Below, one piece after another: positions 52,406 through 61,836 of a stretch of DNA of 64,000 bases. Location: assembly GCA_963815495.1 (NCBI GenBank), contig CAWFGW010000031.1, positions 124,001-188,000 on the forward strand. The letters run 5' to 3'. Position 1 is the stretch's first letter, and each line of letters starts with the position of its first letter. The DNA comes from CAWFGW01 sp963815495 (GTDB lineage: Bacteria > Bacteroidota > Bacteroidia > Cytophagales > JAAEPT01). The notes below the pieces were generated by a model that worked only from the letters and a program-made list of their open reading frames with translations, made no database searches and had not been told where the DNA came from. A program made the position numbers and the translations under genes.

Positions 52406-53269
52406 TTATCCAAGATAGGGTTTTAGTGACTTACTTCGTGACGTATGTCTTAGTCTTCGTATTGCTTTTTCTTTGATTTGTCGTACACGTTCACGTGTTA
52501 AATCAAACTGTTCACCAATTTCTTCTAAGGTCATTGGATGTTCGCCATTTAACCCAAAATAATGAGCTACCACATCCCCTTCACGCTGGGTTAAGGTGGA
52601 TAAGGCACGTTGTACTTCTTTTCTAAGTGAGTCGTTTAGTAGACCTTGATCCGGATTTACCTCACCATCATTTTCAAGTACATCAAGCAATGAGTTATCC
52701 TCACCATTTGCAAACGGAGCATCCATTGATATGTGTCGGCCACTAATTTTCATGGTGTTCACAACTTCTTCAATGGTTACTTCTAATACTTCTGCTAATT
52801 CTTCTGGCGTAGGCTCCCTTCCAAATTTTTGCTCCAGTGAAGAAAATGTTTTGGAAATTTTATTAAGTGAGCCAACCCTGTTTAAAGGTAATCGAACAAT
52901 GCGTGATTGCTCTGCTAAAGCTTGTAATATGGATTGACGAATCCACCAGACCGCATACGAGATGAATTTAAACCCTTGAGTTTCATCAAATCGTTGTGCT
53001 GCTTTAATTAAACCCAGATTACCTTCGTTGATTAAGTCACCTAGTGTTAGTCCTTGATTTTGATATTGTTTCGCTACCGATACCACAAAACGAAGATTAG
53101 CTTTGGTTAATTTCTCCAAAGCTAATCGATCCCCTTGCTTAATTCTTTGCGCCAGTATAACCTCTTCTTCAGCAGTAATCAAATCAACCTTACCAATCTC
53201 TTGTAGATATTTATCTAAAGATTGGCTTTCTCTATTGGTAATCTGTTTACTGATCTTAAGCTGTCTCAT
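52406..53269 (-). CDS. rpoD: Primary sigma factor (short Bacteroidota RpoD/SigA)
   Basis: This 287-residue sigma-70 protein directs RNA polymerase to housekeeping promoters. Region 1.2 is [20 protein letters not shown]; region 2 has [19 protein letters not shown] and [20 protein letters not shown] (2.3/2.4); region 3 includes [20 protein letters not shown]; region 4 has [20 protein letters not shown]. It lacks the long region 1.1 and non-conserved insert of proteobacterial RpoD, which is normal for the phylum and explains the unusual TAnnTTTG promoters. It lies 67 bp after pnp. Confidence 0.95.
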   Translation of the reverse strand: MRQLKISKQITNRESQSLDKYLQEIGKVDLITAEEEVILAQRIKQGDRLALEKLTKANLRFVVSVAKQYQNQGLTLGDLINEGNLGLIKAAQRFDETQGFKFISYAVWWIRQSILQALAEQSRIVRLPLNRVGSLNKISKTFSSLEQKFGREPTPEELAEVLEVTIEEVVNTMKISGRHISMDAPFANGEDNSLLDVLENDGEVNPDQGLLNDSLRKEVQRALSTLTQREGDVVAHYFGLNGEHPMTLEEIGEQFDLTRERVRQIKEKAIRRLRHTSRSKSLKPYLG

Positions 53270-53336
53270 ATCGACTTAAGTTTTACGATAACACATGAGA
53301 GAATGCTATAAGCAAATTCTCAAACTCAGTTATAAT

Positions 53337-55451
53337 TTACTCTACTACTTCTGGTTTTGGTAATAGTGCTTTTCTTGATAATTTATATTTACCAGTACGA
53401 GGATCTATTTCTATCAACTTCACTTTTATCTCTTCACCTTCTTCTAGCACACCTTCCATTTTCTCAACACGTGTCCATTTCAGCTCAGAAATATGAAGTA
53501 ATCCGTCTTTACCAGGCATAAACTCAACAAATGCACCATAAGGCATAATTGATTTTACTTTACCTACATATTCATCACCAATTTCTGGTACAGAAACAAT
53601 TCCTTTCACTCTAGCAACTGCTTTGTCAATTATCTCTTTGTTAGTACCAAAGATTTCAACTCTACCTTTCCCGTCTGCTTCTTCTATGGTTATGATAGCA
53701 CCCGTTGATGCTTGTATTTCTTGAATGATTTTGCCTCCAGGTCCGATAATCGCACCGATAAATTCTTTTTCAATAACAATCACCTCAACTCTAGGAGTAT
53801 GAGCTTTTAACTCTTCACGAGCACTAGTAATTGTTTTGTTCATCTCTCCCAAGATATGAGCTCGCCCTTGACGCGCTTGCTCTAATGCTTGAGTTAATAT
53901 TTCGTAAGAAAGCCCGCCAATTTTAATATCCATTTGGCAAGCTGTAATTCCTTTATCAGTCCCTGTAACTTTAAAGTCCATGTCTCCCAAATGATCTTCA
54001 TCACCTAAGATATCAGACAACACTACAAAACGATCACCATCAGAGATTAACCCCATTGCAATCCCAGAAACTGGTGCTTTAATTTTCACACCTGCATCCA
54101 TTAATGCTAATGAACCAGCACACACGGTTGCCATTGAAGAAGAACCATTCGATTCCAAAATATCAGAAACAACTCGAATTGTGTAAGCTGAGTCAGAAGG
54201 TATCATTCCTTTCAATGCTCTATAAGCCAAGTTACCATGACCAACTTCTCTTCTACCCGGACCTCTGTTTGGTCGTGCTTCACCTGTTGAAAAAGAAGGG
54301 AAATTGTAGTGAAGCATAAACTTGTTAACGCCTTTATACATTGCACTATCAATCATTTGCTCATCTAACTTTGTTCCTAATGTTACGGTTGTTAATGATT
54401 GTGTTTCACCACGAGTAAACACCGCAGAACCGTGTGCAGATGGTAAATAGTCTACCTCACTCCAAATAGGTCTAATTTGATCAAGTTTACGCCCATCTAA
54501 TCTGATTTTTTCGTCTAACACGATGTCTCGCATCACATCTTTCTCTAAATCATGAAAATAAACACCTACTAATGTTTTATTTACAGCATCTTCCTCTGAA
54601 AATTGAGCTAAGAACTCATCTTTCAAGGCTGCGTATGCAGCAGAACGTTGTTTTTTGTCTGTAATTCTACGTTTAACTAAATCCGCAATTTTATCTTTCA
54701 ACTCTGCATTAACTTTTTCTCTTAATGCTTCGTCATGAGTTTCGTGAGAGTATTCTCTCTTTTCAGTTTTGCCAGCAGCAACTTCAAGCTCTTTTTGTAC
54801 CGCACAATGTTTTTTGATTTCATCGTGAGCGATTTTCATTGCTTCGAGCATTTCTGCTTCTGAAACTTCTTTCATCTCACCTTCAACCATCATGATGTTT
54901 TCAGCCGAAGCCCCAACCATGATATCAATATCACACTGCTCTAATTGTTCTTTGCTTGGGTTAACTATAAATTTGCCATCAAGTCTACCTACTCTTACTT
55001 CAGAAATAGGGCCATTAAAAGGAATATCAGAGACCGAGATAGCTGCAGAAGCTGCAAGAGCCGCTAAAGCATCAGGCATTACTGTAGGATCAGAAGAAAT
55101 CATAGAAATCATTACCTGAGTTTCAGCATGATAATCACTTGGGAAAAGTGGGCGTAAAACTCTATCAACTAAACGAGATACTAATATCTCGTGATCAGAT
55201 AAACGACCTTCTCTTTTCAAAAACCCCCCAGGGATTCTACCAGCAGAAGCAAATTTTTCTTGATAATCTACTGATAGCGGAAGAAAATCTACCCCTTCTC
55301 GAGCATCGTAATTGGAAACAACTGTAGCTAATAACATTGCTTTCCCCATAGTAACCACTGCGGAACCATGAGCTTGCTTTGCCAACTTACCTGTCTCTAT
55401 TGTTATTTTTCTGCCGTCTTCGAGGAGAATTTCTTTTGTTATTATATTCAT
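53337..55451 (-). CDS. pnp: Polyribonucleotide nucleotidyltransferase (PNPase)
   Basis: This 704-residue phosphorolytic 3'-5' exoribonuclease is a trimer and can also add tails. The two RNase PH domains are at about 10-140 ([20 protein letters not shown]) and 315-520 ([47 protein letters not shown]), separated by a helical linker. A KH domain ([20 protein letters not shown]) and an S1 domain ([20 protein letters not shown]) end it. It lies downstream of rpsO with a hairpin between them, the arrangement known in many bacteria. Confidence 0.97.
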   Translation of the reverse strand: MNIITKEILLEDGRKITIETGKLAKQAHGSAVVTMGKAMLLATVVSNYDAREGVDFLPLSVDYQEKFASAGRIPGGFLKREGRLSDHEILVSRLVDRVLRPLFPSDYHAETQVMISMISSDPTVMPDALAALAASAAISVSDIPFNGPISEVRVGRLDGKFIVNPSKEQLEQCDIDIMVGASAENIMMVEGEMKEVSEAEMLEAMKIAHDEIKKHCAVQKELEVAAGKTEKREYSHETHDEALREKVNAELKDKIADLVKRRITDKKQRSAAYAALKDEFLAQFSEEDAVNKTLVGVYFHDLEKDVMRDIVLDEKIRLDGRKLDQIRPIWSEVDYLPSAHGSAVFTRGETQSLTTVTLGTKLDEQMIDSAMYKGVNKFMLHYNFPSFSTGEARPNRGPGRREVGHGNLAYRALKGMIPSDSAYTIRVVSDILESNGSSSMATVCAGSLALMDAGVKIKAPVSGIAMGLISDGDRFVVLSDILGDEDHLGDMDFKVTGTDKGITACQMDIKIGGLSYEILTQALEQARQGRAHILGEMNKTITSAREELKAHTPRVEVIVIEKEFIGAIIGPGGKIIQEIQASTGAIITIEEADGKGRVEIFGTNKEIIDKAVARVKGIVSVPEIGDEYVGKVKSIMPYGAFVEFMPGKDGLLHISELKWTRVEKMEGVLEEGEEIKVKLIEIDPRTGKYKLSRKALLPKPEVVE

Positions 55452-55502
55452 TTTTGAAAATTTTTATAAACGGTAAGTAAAACAAGTACAAATTAAGAAC
55501 AA

Positions 55503-55532
55503 AAAGGGGAAACCCTTTCGAACTCCCCCTTT
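55503..55532 (-). terminator. Hairpin between rpsO and pnp
   Basis: AAAGGGG and CCCCTTT arms around a 16-base loop; on the minus strand it ends in CCCCTTTTTG, so it can act as a weak terminator of rpsO. In E. coli the same gap holds a terminator and an RNase III site that set pnp expression. Confidence 0.6.
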
Positions 55533-55549
55533 GTCTTGCTAATACTTAA

Positions 55550-55825
55550 TTACTTTCTAATTCCTAATTCTTTAATTATCTCCCGGTAACGAGTGATATC
55601 TTGGTTTTGAAGGTAAGTTAAAAATTTCCTTCTTTTACCAACTAGTTTAAGCAACCCTAAACGTGTTGAATGGTCTTTTTTGTTAATACCTAAATGGTTT
55701 GTCAGGTGATTAATTCTTGTTGTAAACAAAGCTATTTGTGATTCGGCTGACCCAGTGTCTGTTGCTTTTTTCGCAATACCGTGCTCTTTAAATATTTGTT
55801 GCTTTTTCTCGCTTGTAAGATACAT
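55550..55825 (-). CDS. rpsO: 30S ribosomal protein S15
   Basis: This 91-residue primary 16S rRNA-binding protein organises the central domain of the small subunit. [40 protein letters not shown] and [17 protein letters not shown] are the standard S15 motifs. The start [16 protein letters not shown] adds two residues to the usual form. It is followed by pnp across a hairpin. About 85 bp separate it from the LptF/G gene upstream. Confidence 0.97.
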   Translation of the reverse strand: MYLTSEKKQQIFKEHGIAKKATDTGSAESQIALFTTRINHLTNHLGINKKDHSTRLGLLKLVGKRRKFLTYLQNQDITRYREIIKELGIRK

Positions 55826-55911
55826 ACTATTAATTACTATATGCTATTATTCCAAATTGAAGCGCAAAGTTAGCGCTATTATTACTATTTACCAAACTAC
55901 ATTTGCTTTTT

Positions 55912-57258
55912 CTAAAATACTTTTGCATCCTTATAAGCAAGGTAAATAAACAACACCGCAAACGGAACTAATGCGAAGTTAGACATCCATGTACCTGACA
56001 TATAATCCAGTGAAAGGTTTTTAGCCATTTTTTCTCCAGTAATAGAAACAATATAATAAAGAATAAAAAAAGCAATGGTAATTAGAGCGGGAATACCCAT
56101 CCCTCCTTTTTTAATGACAACACCAAGTGGAGCTCCAATTAAAAACATCACAATACAAGCGAATGCATTTGTATAATTATGAAGCAGTTCTATCCCATAT
56201 CGGTTGTAGTTTCGCTCTCTACTTCTAACCAACCCCATACGGTTTTCCAACTGGCTATATATTATTCTTGCGGTATTTAAGGCTGCTTTTAACGACACTT
56301 TCTTTTCATAGTTTGAAAATGTTTTTTTTACTACCTCTCCTTGATAATTTTTTACAGAATCAATGTAGCCGTATTTAAAATTATTACTCAGTTGTTTTGG
56401 CACTTCTGTAAACTCTTCCTCGTTAGCAATAAGCAAGGAATCCATAATTGGCTTCATCTCTTTAATGGATAACATCTTTCGATTTCTCTCAAACAATTTT
56501 TCTGGGGTACGTTCTAGAGCGAATGAGGATAAATCAAAAAAAGTAGTGCTTTTAGAAAACTTAGTTCTGGTATATCCACCTTCATATGTCTTACCATCCT
56601 CATGTTCTTCAGCACTGCGATATCCATTAAATAAATCAAGTTGCATATAACTCCCACCCAAGATAGTGGTCATTTTTCCTGAATCAGCATACACAACTTC
56701 GGTGTTCCCTCTTTCTGAGCTGTGGTCATATATAAGTATCTTTTTTAAGATGTCTCCCGCTTCTTTTTTGTCTTCAACTCGAATACTATAACCAGGGATT
56801 CCATTATAAAAAACCTTTTCTCTTAAATCAAAATCTGGTTTTTTTTGTCTCATATCATATAATAAGCTGTATGCTTTAATATTCGTTTTAGGCAATATAT
56901 AGTCATTGAAAAAAAAATCTCCGACAGCAATAAGACAAACACCAATGAAAAGTGGTGATATAATGCGTACTAATGAGATACCTGAACTTTTTATTGCAAT
57001 TAACTCGTTGTGCTGTCCTAAATTTCCATAAGTCATTAGGGCAGACAGTAAAATTGCCAAAGGAAGTGCTAATTGAGTACTATTAAAACTAAAGTAAAAG
57101 AAAAGTTCTGCAAACGTGGACGCGGGTATCCCCTTACCTGAAATCTCATCGAGGTATTTCGCCAACGTAATCATTAGCAAAATGAAGACAACAACGGAAA
57201 ATGTAACTAAGAAAGGCCCAAAGAAGGCCTTTAAAATCAACTTATGTAGTTTCTTCAC
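55912..57258 (-). CDS. LptF/LptG-family lipopolysaccharide export permease
   Basis: This 448-residue inner-membrane protein belongs to the YjgP/YjgQ family that, with LptB, extracts lipopolysaccharide from the inner membrane. Three N-terminal helices (FGPFLVTFSVVVFILLMITL, LALPLAILLSALMTYGNL, IISPLFIGVCLIAVGDFFF), a large periplasmic beta-jellyroll-type domain (about 130-345), and three C-terminal helices (AFACIVMFLIGAPLGVVIKK, IPALITIAFFILYYIVSITG, NFALVPFAVLFIYLAY) give the usual topology. GAPLGVVIKKGGMGIP is a conserved motif. Whether it is LptF or LptG cannot be told. It follows the START-like gene after 13 bp. Confidence 0.93.
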   Translation of the reverse strand: MKKLHKLILKAFFGPFLVTFSVVVFILLMITLAKYLDEISGKGIPASTFAELFFYFSFNSTQLALPLAILLSALMTYGNLGQHNELIAIKSSGISLVRIISPLFIGVCLIAVGDFFFNDYILPKTNIKAYSLLYDMRQKKPDFDLREKVFYNGIPGYSIRVEDKKEAGDILKKILIYDHSSERGNTEVVYADSGKMTTILGGSYMQLDLFNGYRSAEEHEDGKTYEGGYTRTKFSKSTTFFDLSSFALERTPEKLFERNRKMLSIKEMKPIMDSLLIANEEEFTEVPKQLSNNFKYGYIDSVKNYQGEVVKKTFSNYEKKVSLKAALNTARIIYSQLENRMGLVRSRERNYNRYGIELLHNYTNAFACIVMFLIGAPLGVVIKKGGMGIPALITIAFFILYYIVSITGEKMAKNLSLDYMSGTWMSNFALVPFAVLFIYLAYKDAKVF

Positions 57259-57271
57259 TAAAACGATTTAA

Positions 57272-57673
57272 TTAAGCACCAAGAATTTCTTTAAGGTCAT
57301 TGAATAAACCTTCCCAAAGTTCTTCAAATTCTGCTTGACTATCTACTAAATCAGTATAATCTTCTACAACCAAATATACCCCATTCGTGATTTCGTTTTG
57401 ATCTATCGTAATTTTAAGAATCGAAGCATCATCTTCTTCATTTTTATCATCATCTAAAAATTCAAACACAACCTGTTGACTTGATTTTCCGATTTGCATC
57501 TTGGCATAATACTCTTCGCCATCTACTACAAATGCGACAATGTTATTTGGAGTAATATTCGCAGAGTCTGCATACCAACGCTCTAAGCCATCTACTGTGC
57601 TTATATATGGGAAAATCATTTTTGGTGATGCATTTATCTCATATTCGGAGATAAAGGTTTTTTTATCTGACAT
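57272..57673 (-). CDS. START-like domain protein
   Basis: This 133-residue cytoplasmic protein has a helix-grip fold related to SRPBCC/AHSA1 proteins. FISEYEINASPKMIFPYIST and VDGLERWYADSANITP form the first half; QQVVFEFLDDDKNEEDDASI is an acidic loop, and EFEELWEGLFNDLKEILGA the closing helix. The family is conserved in Bacteroidota next to lptF/G, as here (13 bp), but a ligand is not known. The plus-strand tRNA lies beyond its start. Confidence 0.85.
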   Translation of the reverse strand: MSDKKTFISEYEINASPKMIFPYISTVDGLERWYADSANITPNNIVAFVVDGEEYYAKMQIGKSSQQVVFEFLDDDKNEEDDASILKITIDQNEITNGVYLVVEDYTDLVDSQAEFEELWEGLFNDLKEILGA

Positions 57674-57823
57674 AGTGTATTTTTAATTGATTAGCTAGAT
57701 TTCAAGGTTTTATAAATCTTAATATATACCTAATATTTCATCATTCTAAAAAAAAACTCTAATTATTGTTGAATAATGAACTGTTTTTATAAATTTGCCA
57801 CCCCTTAAAGAAAAGTCAACCAT

Positions 57824-57897
57824 GGCGAGGTAGCTCAGTTGGTTAGAGCGCAGGATTCATAACCCTGAGGTCACGGGTTCAACTCCCGTCTTCGCTA
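57824..57897 (+). tRNA. tRNA-Met (anticodon CAT)
   Basis: Cloverleaf: acceptor GGCGAGG/CTTCGCT (two G:U pairs, including the terminal pair), D arm TAGCTCAGTTGGTTAGAGC, anticodon loop TTCATAA, T arm ACGGGTTCAACTCCCGT and discriminator A; CCA is not encoded. The anticodon stem has an A:C mismatch next to the loop (CAGGA/CCCTG). The D arm resembles elongator Met; tRNA-Ile2 with a modified CAT anticodon is less likely. Confidence 0.9.
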
Positions 57898-57900
57898 CAA

Positions 57901-57930
57901 AAAAAAGCAGTCATAAATGACTGCTTTTTT
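57901..57930 (+). terminator. Intrinsic terminator of tRNA-Met
   Basis: Perfect 14-bp arms (six A, GCAGTCAT/ATGACTGC, six T) around a 2-base loop, 3 bp after the tRNA. It could also stop the minus-strand response regulator gene whose end is at 57974. Confidence 0.9.
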
Positions 57931-57973
57931 ATTTTTTATTAACAACTAATTTTCAATTACTTACGCCTAAAAC

Positions 57974-58471
57974 CTAGAGTACTTCTAAAAAACTATAATA
58001 TATCACTGCAAGAATTATCATCAGCCCTAGTACCCCACTAAACACTATTTTTTTGTCGAGAGAGTCCTCAAATTCGACTACAATTTCTTCTTCTTGAGAG
58101 TCTACTATCGTTTTCTCTACTTCATTTCTTATTTGCTTAATAAAGTCGGTATCCTTCTCAATAGCCGCATCTAAACCACAGTTAAAAAACTCTTTCACCT
58201 CTTTTAATTGCAGTTGACCTGAAATACCAATAACAGTTGTCTCAGGTAACTCAGATTTAATCACATCATAAACCTCACGCCCATTCATGCCAGGTAAAAA
58301 GTAATCCAACAACACTATATCTGGCGATTCATTGTTCATTTGAACAATCATTTCTTCTCCAGAAACAAATGATTTAACGAGACAAGATGATTTCTCTTGC
58401 AAATTCCAAGTAATGATTTTTGCCAACACACAATCATCTTCAACTAAGTATACTAATGTTTTCTTTCTCAT
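57974..58471 (-). CDS. Response regulator with C-terminal transmembrane helix
   Basis: This 165-residue protein has a receiver domain (residues 1-120) with Asp12/Asp13 (VYLVEDDCVL), phosphoacceptor Asp56 (VLLDYFLPGMNG), Ser84 (IGISGQ) and Lys106 (AAIEKDTD). After an acidic linker (VDSQEEEIVVEFEDS) comes a single hydrophobic helix, KIVFSGVLGLMIILAVIYYS, at about 141-160. So the receiver is probably tethered to the inner membrane. No DNA-binding output exists. The ATG at 58471 is chosen because an upstream start would add 39 residues unlike any receiver. It lies beyond the rplT terminator, so it has its own promoter. Confidence 0.85.
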   Translation of the reverse strand: MRKKTLVYLVEDDCVLAKIITWNLQEKSSCLVKSFVSGEEMIVQMNNESPDIVLLDYFLPGMNGREVYDVIKSELPETTVIGISGQLQLKEVKEFFNCGLDAAIEKDTDFIKQIRNEVEKTIVDSQEEEIVVEFEDSLDKKIVFSGVLGLMIILAVIYYSFLEVL

Positions 58472-58551
58472 TCGATATAAAAAATAGCTACATGAACAAA
58501 GTAATTCAAGAAATATTTTAATACAAGTTAGAAAGTGTGACTCAAAAAACA

Positions 58552-58581
58552 AAAACCCCCAATCGTAAGATAGGGGGTTTT
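58552..58581 (-). terminator. Intrinsic terminator of the thrS-infC-rpmI-rplT operon
   Basis: AAAACCCCC and GGGGGTTTT form a 9-bp stem around 12 bases; on the minus strand a T-rich tail follows. It lies 25 bp beyond the rplT stop. Confidence 0.9.
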
Positions 58582-58605
58582 CGACCAATTAAGGGTTTTG
58601 CACGA

Positions 58606-58950
58606 TTACTTTACCTGATCTACGATGGCTTTGAATGCATCAGGGTTGTTCATAGCTAAATCAGCTAGCACTTTTCTATTAATATCAATGTCAGATTTGG
58701 TTAATTTACCCATGAACTGGGAGTAAGATAACCCGTGCAATCTTGCACCTGCATTTATTCTAGTAATCCAAAGTGATCTAAAATCTCTTTTCTTTACTTT
58801 TCTATCTCTGTAAGAATATTGAAGACCTTTTTCAATGGCATTTTTTGAAACGGTCCAAACATTTTTTCTTCTACCAAAGTAACCTTTGGCAAGCTTCATG
58901 AATTTTTTTCTCTTTGCTCTTGAAGCAACTGAATTTACTGATCTTGGCAT
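58606..58950 (-). CDS. rplT: 50S ribosomal protein L20
   Basis: This 114-residue early-assembly protein binds 23S r[43 protein letters not shown] and [20 protein letters not shown] are standard L20 motifs. In many bacteria it represses its own operon by binding the mRNA leader; I cannot identify that site here. It is the last gene of the operon, 85 bp after rpmI, and ends before a clear terminator. Confidence 0.98.
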   Translation of the reverse strand: MPRSVNSVASRAKRKKFMKLAKGYFGRRKNVWTVSKNAIEKGLQYSYRDRKVKKRDFRSLWITRINAGARLHGLSYSQFMGKLTKSDIDINRKVLADLAMNNPDAFKAIVDQVK

Positions 58951-59035
58951 AATTTTTCTTTTTGTGAGTGGCGGTTAGATATAGCTAACACTTACTACCA
59001 AACCCATGGTGTAACAAATAACCTGTTTTGTTGAA

Positions 59036-59230
59036 TTACAAATTCAACATGAATTTTACATTCTTCGTGTCCGCATCGTTCACGAGTGTAGCGTTAGTTA
59101 AGTTACGCTTTCTTTTAGTCGACTTCTTAGTTAAGATGTGACTTTTAAAAGCGTGCTTTCTCTTCACTTTTCCCGTGCCGGTAATTTTGAATCTCTTCTT
59201 TGCGCTCGAATTAGTTTTTACCTTTGGCAT
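59036..59230 (-). CDS. rpmI: 50S ribosomal protein L35
   Basis: This 64-residue protein is very basic. [20 protein letters not shown] and [20 protein letters not shown] are the L35 signature. It lies 17 bp after infC and 85 bp before rplT, the classic gene order. Nothing is unusual except for the phylum-typical C-terminus ([15 protein letters not shown]). Confidence 0.97.
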   Translation of the reverse strand: MPKVKTNSSAKKRFKITGTGKVKRKHAFKSHILTKKSTKRKRNLTNATLVNDADTKNVKFMLNL

Positions 59231-59247
59231 CTTTCTTTTTTATTAAC

Positions 59248-59805
59248 TTATCCTTTTTTACTCTGTTTTGGGGTTAGATGAATAAACATACGTTTACCTT
59301 CTAACTTAGGTAACTGCTCTACTTTTGCTATCTCCTCTAATGCAGCAGCAAATTTTAATAAGAGCAATTCTCCTCTTTCTTTATACACGATAGTTCGTCC
59401 AGCAAAGTGCACATAGGCTTTTACTTTAGATCCTTCGTTTAAGAAGTTTTCAGCATGCTTCAATTTGAAATTAAAATCATGCTCATCAGTATTGGGCCCA
59501 AATCGGATTTCTTTTATTACCGTTTTATGTGCCTTCGCTTTTAGCTCCTTTTGTTTCTTTTTATGCTCGTACTTAAACTTCGCGTAATCAACTATTCGAC
59601 AAACCGGAGGTGATGCTTTCCCAGAAATTTCTACTAAATCCAACTCCATCTCATCAGCAATTTTCATTGCTTTATCGAGTGGATACACTCCTGGCTCAAA
59701 TCCTTCGCCAACAAGTCTAACTTCTCTAGCAGTGATTTTTCGGTTCACTTTGAAAGGTTCTTCCTCTCTCCTACCCCTATTAAAATTTGGTCTCTTTTTG
59801 ATAAT
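59248..59805 (-). CDS. infC: Translation initiation factor IF-3, probable non-AUG start
   Basis: This roughly 185-residue factor keeps 30S subunits free and checks the start codon. The C-terminal domain ([20 protein letters not shown]) and N-terminal domain ([20 protein letters not shown]) are clear. No ATG precedes the N-domain. The frame is open from a TAG at 59811-59809 and continues through ATT (59805), ATC, then [14 protein letters not shown], a basic leader typical of Bacteroidota IF-3. The GTG at 59748 would delete this leader. AUU is the known autoregulatory start of infC in other bacteria, so I place the start at 59805; ATC at 59802 is an alternative. Confidence 0.88.
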   Translation of the reverse strand: MIKKRPNFNRGRREEEPFKVNRKITAREVRLVGEGFEPGVYPLDKAMKIADEMELDLVEISGKASPPVCRIVDYAKFKYEHKKKQKELKAKAHKTVIKEIRFGPNTDEHDFNFKLKHAENFLNEGSKVKAYVHFAGRTIVYKERGELLLLKFAAALEEIAKVEQLPKLEGKRMFIHLTPKQSKKG

Positions 59806-59870
59806 TAACTATGTTTAATTCGAAACAAGGTGCGAATATCGCTATTTATTTTTAATAATGAAAACTTCGT

Positions 59871-61823
59871 TTACTTATTAATTTCTTCTTTAACAATCCC
59901 TTTAAAGTGATTTATAAATTCATCGGCAGCCATGCTCCCCAGATCACCTTCACCGTGTCTGCGAACAGACACCTGTTTTAGCTCCTGCTCCTTTTCGCCT
60001 ACAATAAGCATAAAAGGGGTTTTCATCACTTCTGCATCCCTAATTTTTCTACCAATCTTTTCATCGCGATGATCAATAGTACTTGTTACATCGTTTTCAT
60101 CAAGTAAAGCTTTTATTTCTTGCGCGTAATCAGCAAATTTTTCAGAAATAGGCAATATAATTACTTGTTCGGGTGATAACCATAAAGGGAAATTACCTGC
60201 TGTATGTTCAATCAAAATCGCTACAAATCGTTCCAAAGAACCAAATGGTGCCCGATGAATCATTACTGGGCGATGTTTTGAATTATCAGCACCGATGTAT
60301 TCTAACTCAAATCGTTGTGGTAATTGATAATCGACCTGAATAGTTCCAAGTTGCCATTTTCTACCTAACGCATCTTTCACCATGAAATCCAATTTAGGCC
60401 CGTAAAAAGCTGCTTCCCCTAACTCTGTAACTGTTTGCAACCCTTTTTCAGCAGAAGCTTCTATTATGGCAGACTCTGCTTTATCCCAATCGTCATCGGT
60501 ACCGAAATACTTGGTTTTATTTTCTGGATCACGCAAAGAAATCTGTGCGGTATAGTCTGTAAAGCCAAAGACCTTAAATACATATAATACCAAATCAATC
60601 ACTTTCAGGAACTCGTCCTTCACTTGGTCTGGACGACAGAAAATATGAGCGTCATCTTGAGTAAACCCACGAACACGAGTCAAACCGTGTAACTCGCCAT
60701 GTTGCTCGTAACGATAAACGGTTCCAAACTCTGCGTAACGAATCGGTAACTCCTTGTATGAATGAGGGCTTGATTTATAAATCTCACAGTGGTGAGGACA
60801 GTTCATCGGTTTCAACAAAAACTCTTCTTTCTCTTCTTGCCCTTCTTGATGAGGTGCATAAATTGGCTGAAAAGAGTCTTTCCCATATTTCTCGTAATGC
60901 CCTGAAGTAATATACAATTGTTTATTACCAATATGTGGGGTTACAACCGGCTGATAACCTGCTCGAACTTGTGCTTTTTTTAGAAAGTCAACTAAGCGAT
61001 CTCTTAATATAGCACCTTTTGGTAACCATAACGGTAAACCCATTCCTACTTTTTGGGAAAAAGTAAACAAGTTTAATTCTTTCCCTAACTTTCTATGATC
61101 ACGTTGTTTTGCTTGTTCAAGTAACTCTAAATGTTCAGTCAGTTCTTTTTGTTTAGGAAAAGTAACACCGTAAATCCGTGTTAACATTGGTCGTTTTTCA
61201 TCACCCCTCCAATAAGCTCCTGCAACACTCATCAGTTTTACAGCTTTAATAAAACCAGTGTTAGGAATATGTGGCCCTTTACACAAATCGGTAAACCCGC
61301 CTTGATGATAAAAAGTAATATCACCATCGTCTAAGCCCTCTAAAAGCTCTAATTTATACTGGTCACCCTTTTCAGTAAAATAGTTTACTGCTTCTACTTT
61401 GGAGATGTCTTGCCGAGTATATTCATTTTTTTGACGTGCCAGTTCGAGCATTTTTTGCTCAATTTTATTAAACGCATCAGAAGAAAATTCTTTATCTCCA
61501 AAATCAACATCATAATAAAATCCAGACTCAATAGCTGGACCAATGCCTAATTTCACGCCTGGGTAAAGTGCTTCTAAGGCTTCAGCCAACAAGTGTGCTG
61601 ATGAATGCCAAAAAGTAGATTTACCCGCTTCATCGTTCCAGGTTAGAAGTTGCACACGAGCATCGGTATTAATTGGGCGCGTGGCATCCCATACTTCACC
61701 GTTAACTTTAGCTCCCAAAACGTTACGAGCTAAGCCTTCTGAAATACTCATTGCTACTTCAAGGCTAGTGCTGCCTTTTGCATACTCTCTTACTGAACCA
61801 TCAGGTAGGGTAATCTTAATCAT
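59871..61823 (-). CDS. thrS: Threonyl-tRNA synthetase
   Basis: This 650-residue class II synthetase charges tRNA-Thr. The order is TGS domain (1-60: [19 protein letters not shown]), editing domain with the zinc-binding [18 protein letters not shown], catalytic core with [20 protein letters not shown] and RIRGFTQDD-like [13 protein letters not shown], and anticodon-binding domain (from about 540: [37 protein letters not shown] [14 protein letters not shown]). It is the first gene of the thrS-infC-rpmI-rplT operon. The length is normal. Confidence 0.98.
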   Translation of the reverse strand: MIKITLPDGSVREYAKGSTSLEVAMSISEGLARNVLGAKVNGEVWDATRPINTDARVQLLTWNDEAGKSTFWHSSAHLLAEALEALYPGVKLGIGPAIESGFYYDVDFGDKEFSSDAFNKIEQKMLELARQKNEYTRQDISKVEAVNYFTEKGDQYKLELLEGLDDGDITFYHQGGFTDLCKGPHIPNTGFIKAVKLMSVAGAYWRGDEKRPMLTRIYGVTFPKQKELTEHLELLEQAKQRDHRKLGKELNLFTFSQKVGMGLPLWLPKGAILRDRLVDFLKKAQVRAGYQPVVTPHIGNKQLYITSGHYEKYGKDSFQPIYAPHQEGQEEKEEFLLKPMNCPHHCEIYKSSPHSYKELPIRYAEFGTVYRYEQHGELHGLTRVRGFTQDDAHIFCRPDQVKDEFLKVIDLVLYVFKVFGFTDYTAQISLRDPENKTKYFGTDDDWDKAESAIIEASAEKGLQTVTELGEAAFYGPKLDFMVKDALGRKWQLGTIQVDYQLPQRFELEYIGADNSKHRPVMIHRAPFGSLERFVAILIEHTAGNFPLWLSPEQVIILPISEKFADYAQEIKALLDENDVTSTIDHRDEKIGRKIRDAEVMKTPFMLIVGEKEQELKQVSVRRHGEGDLGSMAADEFINHFKGIVKEEINK

Positions 61824-61836
61824 TCTGTTGTGTAAT

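Noticed and set aside
58472..58588. Upstream start for the membrane-tethered response regulator
   Set aside because: It adds 39 residues that look like translated non-coding DNA and reach into the rplT terminator.
59248..59748. GTG as the infC start
   Set aside because: It would delete the basic leader that IF-3 proteins of this phylum have, and an ATT/ATC start with open frame lies upstream.
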